A DNA stretch of 10,929 nucleotides from assembly GCA_947454215.1 (NCBI GenBank), contig CANGJN010000008.1, positions 1-10,929 of the forward strand. The letters are read 5' to 3'. This document shows positions 7,599 through 10,929 of this stretch, piece after piece. The notes under the pieces were generated by a model. It did not search any database. It was not told where the DNA came from and was given only the letters and a program-made list of their open reading frames with translations. How positions within the stretch are numbered: position 1 is the first letter of the stretch; each line of letters begins with the position of its first letter. Both the position numbers and the translations under genes were made by a program. The stretch is from Neisseriaceae bacterium. GTDB taxonomy: Bacteria > Pseudomonadota > Gammaproteobacteria > Burkholderiales > UBA11063.

Positions 7599-7612
7599 GA
7601 TATTTAAATATC
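7599..7612. promoter_or_regulatory. 14-bp perfect palindrome upstream of the 7690 gene
   Basis: GATATTTAAATATC is a perfect palindrome about 78 bases before the start codon at 7690. Its position suits a binding site for a dimeric regulator. It is made almost only of A and T, so chance occurrence in this composition is quite possible. Confidence 0.25.
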
Positions 7613-7689
7613 AATATAGAAATGAAAACAAAAAATTTAAGAGTTAATTTAATTGGTTTTTAATTTAATATTATTTATAAAGCGGAAAG

Positions 7690-9066
7690 ATGAGAAATAA
7701 ATTTCAAATGTTTGTTTATATTATAGTACTTATATTTGGTAAATCTAATGCCTTTGTTGTTGTTGATTATATTGGGGCAGTAGCAAAAGAAAATTATTCT
7801 TCTTTTTCAACTCACTTAAGTGAGTTGAAAAAACATGCAGTAACTATAGAAATTATCTTTTCGAGTGGTGAAATAGAATTTGTTAACGGATATGCTGAAG
7901 GAAATTCTTTATTTTTTCTTAATACGTTTTTAAAATACGAGTTTATATATGATCCCACATTTATAAACCAAGTAATTTATGTTTTAGATGATAAAAAAAT
8001 AATAATGGATAATATTCTTATATTAAAATCAGTTAATAAATGGAATATTATTGGCATAACTGGTGATACAGATGAATTTGGTAAAGATTCGTTAAGTCAA
8101 TTCACTCCATATTTTTTAAGTAGAGATGCAACTAAAGGTTCATTATTCAAGAATTCACTAATTACTGGTTATTTAAAAGAAGTAAATAGTTTCTTTATAA
8201 ATAATCACTTGGGTAAGTGGGTTGATTATTATGAAGATTCTAAACTTAATATTAAAATAAAAGTGTATTCTAATAAAATAATTGAGGATTCTTGGTTTAT
8301 AATTGGAAAGCCTAATGGTAAGGATGTTGATGAGGTTATCCCATTAAACTATATAAATAAAGACTTTTTATTAATTAGTCATAAATTAAATGATGTTACA
8401 CAAAGTACTTTTTTAATGCCTGTAAATGGGTTAAAGTTTAGCCAGTCTGATATAGGAGCTTATTTAGTAAAATGTAAATATGTTTCTGAGGTTGTTTTTC
8501 CATGCAAATTTTTTGGTCAAATGACTAAGGTTGTAAATATTGATAAAGAAAAACAGATGGTGATTTGGAGTCTTATTCATACTCAATTGTTATTTGAAAA
8601 TAAATTTTTATTTAAAAGTCGAATAATGCATACTTTGGCTTCAATAGATCCAAATAGAGATCAGGGTGTTGTAATTGAGCCTAAGGGTACGGAAGGAGAA
8701 ACATTCTTATCACAAGGTGATTCATTAGTGGGAGTTGATAAAATACATCAAACCATACCAAGATCTCCTCATAAAGATGAGCATACATTAGATCATGAAT
8801 TGCCATCTACAAGTAAGAAACAGAAACTTAATTCTTTTGATAAAACACATTTAGCTTTATTTGGGAATACTTGTGAAAATATTAATATATTGGGACTCCA
8901 TTATCTAAATGAAGATGTGATAATATTTGTTAATAAAATAGAAGATAAAGTTTCAATGGATTGGTTGTTTGGAGTATACAATATAGAAGGAATATATAAA
9001 AAAAATGATGAAGAAACCGAATTTACGCAATGTTATATATCTGATGAAGGAGATTATTTAATTTAA
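7690..9066 (+). CDS. Hypothetical secreted protein, 458 residues, unrecognised family
   Basis: I do not recognise this protein. The N-terminus MRNKFQMFVYIIVLIFGKSNA is a good Sec signal peptide: positive RNK, a hydrophobic core of about 10 residues, and an SNA cleavage site after residue 21. Export to the periplasm or beyond is expected. No transmembrane helix follows. The mature part (22-320) looks beta-rich, with alternating hydrophobic strands and W-containing motifs such as KWNIIG (117-122) and SWFIIG (201-206). Residues about 321-385 are polar and probably disordered (PKGTEGE, RSPHKDEHTLDHE) and end in PSTSKKQKL, where KKQK (376-379) fits the minimal monopartite nuclear-localisation pattern. 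A second folded part (386-458) contains MDWLFGVYN. The start at 7690 keeps the positive N-region; its GGA lies only 3 bases from the ATG, so initiation may be weak. A perfect 30-bp palindrome lies in codons 38-48. It may be a surface or secreted protein of an intracellular bacterium. Confidence 0.8.
   Translation: MRNKFQMFVYIIVLIFGKSNAFVVVDYIGAVAKENYSSFSTHLSELKKHAVTIEIIFSSGEIEFVNGYAEGNSLFFLNTFLKYEFIYDPTFINQVIYVLDDKKIIMDNILILKSVNKWNIIGITGDTDEFGKDSLSQFTPYFLSRDATKGSLFKNSLITGYLKEVNSFFINNHLGKWVDYYEDSKLNIKIKVYSNKIIEDSWFIIGKPNGKDVDEVIPLNYINKDFLLISHKLNDVTQSTFLMPVNGLKFSQSDIGAYLVKCKYVSEVVFPCKFFGQMTKVVNIDKEKQMVIWSLIHTQLLFENKFLFKSRIMHTLASIDPNRDQGVVIEPKGTEGETFLSQGDSLVGVDKIHQTIPRSPHKDEHTLDHELPSTSKKQKLNSFDKTHLALFGNTCENINILGLHYLNEDVIIFVNKIEDKVSMDWLFGVYNIEGIYKKNDEETEFTQCYISDEGDYLI
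7803..7832. repeat. Perfect 30-bp palindrome inside the 7690 gene
   Basis: The left half, TTTTTCAACTCACTT (7803-7817), is the exact reverse complement of the right half, AAGTGAGTTGAAAAA (7818-7832), with no spacer. It begins 113 bases downstream of the start codon and encodes roughly residues 39-48 (FSTHLSELKK). As RNA it could form a hairpin of about 13 bp with a 4-base loop early in the message. As DNA it is a symmetric site. No T-run follows on either strand, so it is not a standard terminator. Confidence 0.9.
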
Positions 9067-9458
9067 CTATCTATTCTATGTGATTTTGAGATAGATAAAT
9101 TAAAATATGTTGCTATATTTAGTCTATAATAATTTTTATAGAAGTTAAGATTTACTCTTACTACTTTGTACCCATCTTTAACACTTTCAAAATATTAATA
9201 AAATAAATCAGTTACTTGTCAAATTTCCCCAATTTTAATTGTTCCACTATAAACTTACTTTTTTTACTCATTTATTATAAAAAAATGGTATCCACTCTAA
9301 AGTAATCGGTAAAATAAAAAAATCTACATGAATCTTTTAAATGTAGTAAAATATTGTTATTAAATTAAACAAAAATGGTTATAAGATTTAAATTTATTAT
9401 ACCATAACGTTATAAACAAAATTATAAATTATAAAAGCATATTGTATCACAGACTCAA
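9067..9458. other. Spacer between the hypothetical gene and icd
   Basis: There is no intact gene. Weak hairpins lie just after the 7690 gene: CTATCT (9067-9072) with AGATAG (9089-9094), and CTATAA (9124-9129) with TTATAG (9136-9141). Neither has a proper T-run, so no clear terminator is seen. A 43-codon open frame without a start codon runs on the minus strand from 9194 to 9063. An imperfect inverted repeat lies at 9375-9405, and a 10-bp palindrome ATAACGTTAT lies at 9404-9413. Confidence 0.55.
9375..9405. repeat. Imperfect inverted repeat upstream of icd
   Basis: ATGGTTATAA (9375-9384) pairs with TTATACCAT (9397-9405) over 9 bp with one bulged T, leaving a 12-base AT-rich loop. It lies about 115 bases before icd and overlaps the palindrome ATAACGTTAT at 9404-9413. 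It could be an operator for icd, part of the transcript end of the preceding gene, or chance. Confidence 0.3.
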
Positions 9459-9486
9459 GTTTTCCCCATGTACGTGGGGGTGTTTC
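9459..9486 (+). promoter_or_regulatory. GC-rich hairpin in the icd leader, resembling one type I-E CRISPR repeat
   Basis: The 28-base segment contains CCCCA (9464-9468) pairing with TGGGG (9475-9479), flanked by a U-G pair on each side of the stem and closed by a GTAC loop. It is the only GC-rich structure in this spacer and ends about 26 bases before the icd Shine-Dalgarno sequence. Start (GTTTTCCCC), centre and end (GGGGGTG) follow the layout of 28-base type I-E repeats. No second copy occurs at CRISPR spacing, so this is not an array. It may be a leader hairpin controlling icd, or a solitary repeat remnant. Confidence 0.55.
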
Positions 9487-9520
9487 TATAGTTAAAATTA
9501 TTTTTTAGGAAGGATTTATT

Positions 9521-10738
9521 ATGAATAAAATTAAAGTATTAAGCCCAATTGTGGAAATTGATGGGGATGAGATGACTAGAGTCATCTGGAGTAATATTAA
9601 AAACCAATTAATTTTACCTTATTTAGATTTAGATATTAAATATTTTGATCTAGGAATTGAGAACAGAGATGCTACTGATGATATGGTTACCTTAGAATCA
9701 GCGAATGCAATCAAGAAATTTAATGTTGGTATCAAATGTGCAACGATTACTCCTGATGAAGCAAGAGTTAAAGAGTTTAATTTAAAAAAAATGTGGAAAT
9801 CGCCTAATGGTACTATACGAAATATTTTGAATGGAACTGTATTTAGAGACCCGATAATATGTAAAAATATTCCTAAATTAATTCCCAATTGGACTCATCC
9901 TATTATTATTGGAAGACATGCTCATGCTGATCAATATAAGGCAGTTGATTTTGTAACTAAGGGAAAAGGTAAATTAACTATTACTTTTGAACCTGATAAT
10001 GGAACTCCAGAACATCATGATATATTTAATTTTGATAGTGATGGTATAGCAATGGGTATGTATAATACAGATGAATCAATTCGAGCTTTTGCTTATTCTT
10101 GTTTCAATATGGCAATATTAAAGAAAATACCACTTTATTTCTCTTCTAAAAATACTATATTAAAAAAATATGATGGTAGATTTAAGGATATTTTTCAAGA
10201 AATATATAAAAACGAATATCAAGTTAAATTTGAACAATTGGGAATTACCTATGAACATAGATTAATTGATGATATGGTAGCATCAGTGTTGAAAATGAAT
10301 GGAAATATTTTATGGGCTTGTAAAAATTATGATGGCGATGTACAGTCTGATATTGTTGCACAAGGTTTTGGATCATTAGGTATGATGACATCAGTTTTAA
10401 TGGCTCCAGATGGCATAACTCTTGAGTCAGAGGCAGCTCATGGTACAGTAACTAGACATTTTAGAGAATATCAACAAGGTAAAAAAACTTCTACTAATCC
10501 AATTGCTTCAATTTTTGCTTGGACTAGAGGTCTTCTTCATAGGGGAAAACTAGATAATAATCAGCAACTTATAAATTTTTGTATTTCTCTAGAGATGGCT
10601 TGTGTAGAGGCAGTAGAATCAGGATATATGACCAAAGATTTAGCTTTATGTATTAGTCCAAGTAATAAAAATTATTTAAATACTGATGATTTTCTTAAAA
10701 AAATTAAAGAGAACTTAGAAGAAAAAATTAACTTGTAG
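9521..10738 (+). CDS. icd: NADP-dependent isocitrate dehydrogenase (eukaryote-like type)
   Basis: Converts isocitrate to 2-oxoglutarate and CO2 with reduction of NADP, in the cytoplasmic TCA cycle. The 405-residue product matches the homodimeric eukaryote-like NADP-IDH subfamily common in alphaproteobacteria, not the E. coli type. Substrate residues are all present: T77, S94 and N96 in [10 protein letters not shown]100, R109, R132 and Y139; numbering here coincides with human IDH1. Metal-binding Asp residues lie in LIDDMVA (D250, D251) and [10 protein letters not shown] (D273, D277). NADP contacts lie in AAHGTVTRH (305-313). [10 protein letters not shown] at 131-140 differs from the usual GRHAYGDQYK-type motif at two neighbouring positions. 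The start has a strong Shine-Dalgarno AGGAAGGA (9507-9514) 6 bases upstream. It is apparently monocistronic, preceded by a GC-rich leader hairpin and followed by a long inverted repeat. Confidence 0.96.
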   Translation: MNKIKVLSPIVEIDGDEMTRVIWSNIKNQLILPYLDLDIKYFDLGIENRDATDDMVTLESANAIKKFNVGIKCATITPDEARVKEFNLKKMWKSPNGTIRNILNGTVFRDPIICKNIPKLIPNWTHPIIIGRHAHADQYKAVDFVTKGKGKLTITFEPDNGTPEHHDIFNFDSDGIAMGMYNTDESIRAFAYSCFNMAILKKIPLYFSSKNTILKKYDGRFKDIFQEIYKNEYQVKFEQLGITYEHRLIDDMVASVLKMNGNILWACKNYDGDVQSDIVAQGFGSLGMMTSVLMAPDGITLESEAAHGTVTRHFREYQQGKKTSTNPIASIFAWTRGLLHRGKLDNNQQLINFCISLEMACVEAVESGYMTKDLALCISPSNKNYLNTDDFLKKIKENLEEKINL

Positions 10739-10813
10739 TTTAATAATAACTTCTAATTATCAGTAAACATTGTATTTATCTGTTCAGTAATATCATAGTT
10801 TTTGGATTTCAAC

Positions 10814-10869
10814 TTATAACTGACATTCTGTCTGCTTTAATAAAATAAACTGCAAAATGTCGGTTATAA
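10814..10869. repeat. Inverted repeat downstream of icd
   Basis: TTATAACTGACATT (10814-10827) and AATGTCGGTTATAA (10856-10869) form a 14-bp stem with a single T-G pair and a 28-base loop. It begins 76 bases after the icd stop. No T-run follows, so it is not a canonical terminator; it may mark the transcript end, stabilise the RNA or be an operator for a gene beyond the window. Confidence 0.5.
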
Positions 10870-10929
10870 CTATTTCTAGTAAACTTATTAATATATAAAC
10901 TATCGATTATTTCTTGTTTTATTAATAGG

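Larger units (their letters stand above)
6665..7689. other. Gene-poor divergent spacer between rplU and the 7690 gene
   Basis: There is no intact gene of convincing length in this kilobase. A frameshifted gene relic occupies 7091-7324 on the minus strand (separate entry). Short palindromes are TAATGCATTA at 7078-7087 and GATATTTAAATATC at 7599-7612. The stretch 6665-6960 is almost pure A and T with no recognisable structure. The promoter of the 7690 gene should lie near the right end, but I cannot place it. Confidence 0.6.

Noticed and set aside
7803..7832. The 30-bp palindrome as an intrinsic terminator
   Set aside because: The stem is followed by A residues, not T, on both strands, and it lies inside an intact gene.
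9164..9177. Similarity of ATGGGTAC on the minus strand here and at the start of the 7091-7324 relic
   Set aside because: An 8-base match without surrounding similarity; the frame here stops after four codons. Treated as coincidence.
9459..9520. A CRISPR array upstream of icd
   Set aside because: Only one repeat-like unit is present; no second copy at about 61-base spacing and no cas gene in the window.
9619..9888. Minus-strand 89-codon open frame within icd
   Set aside because: It is an antisense shadow of conserved icd codons.

Overview
The window comes from a very AT-rich bacterial genome (roughly a quarter to 30% GC by eye), with about 3.1 kb of 10.9 kb lacking an intact gene. The eukaryote-like 405-residue isocitrate dehydrogenase, the ribosomal and GTPase sequences, the AT bias, the low coding density and apparent gene relics fit an obligate intracellular alphaproteobacterium. 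Order Rickettsiales, perhaps Ehrlichia or another Anaplasmataceae, is my best guess. This is inference from style and gene content; no search was run.

Layout. (1) 1-1644, plus strand: a PhoU-like DUF47 protein (cut by the window edge) followed one base later by a PiT phosphate permease; these form a phosphate uptake operon. A bidirectional hairpin terminator at 1665-1693 separates it from the next block. (2) 1703-3662, minus strand: rpsP-rimM-trmD-rplS, the conserved ribosomal protein, 16S maturation and tRNA m1G37 operon, without ffh. (3) 3769-4812, minus strand: the ribosome-assembly GTPase obgE. (4) 4813-5994: 1.18 kb without an intact gene, carrying a possible gene relic and inverted repeats. 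(5) 5995-6572, minus strand: rplU-rpmA with a good sigma70-type promoter. (6) 6573-7689: a 1.1 kb divergent gap with a frameshifted gene relic on the minus strand. (7) 7690-9066, plus strand: an unrecognised 458-residue protein with a signal peptide and a low-complexity insert containing a KKQK cluster. (8) 9067-9520: a spacer whose end, just before icd, holds a GC-rich hairpin resembling a single type I-E CRISPR repeat. (9) 9521-10738, plus strand: icd, NADP-dependent isocitrate dehydrogenase of the TCA cycle, followed by another inverted repeat.

Blocks 2, 3 and 5 form one minus-strand translation block: ribosomal proteins, ribosome assembly factors and a tRNA methyltransferase. The phosphate operon and icd are ordinary metabolism. 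The least ordinary items are the secreted hypothetical protein, the perfect 30-bp palindrome inside its gene (7803-7832), the CRISPR-repeat-like hairpin ahead of icd and the apparent relics. I see no complete mobile element, CRISPR array, rRNA or tRNA, and no clearly new multi-gene system.
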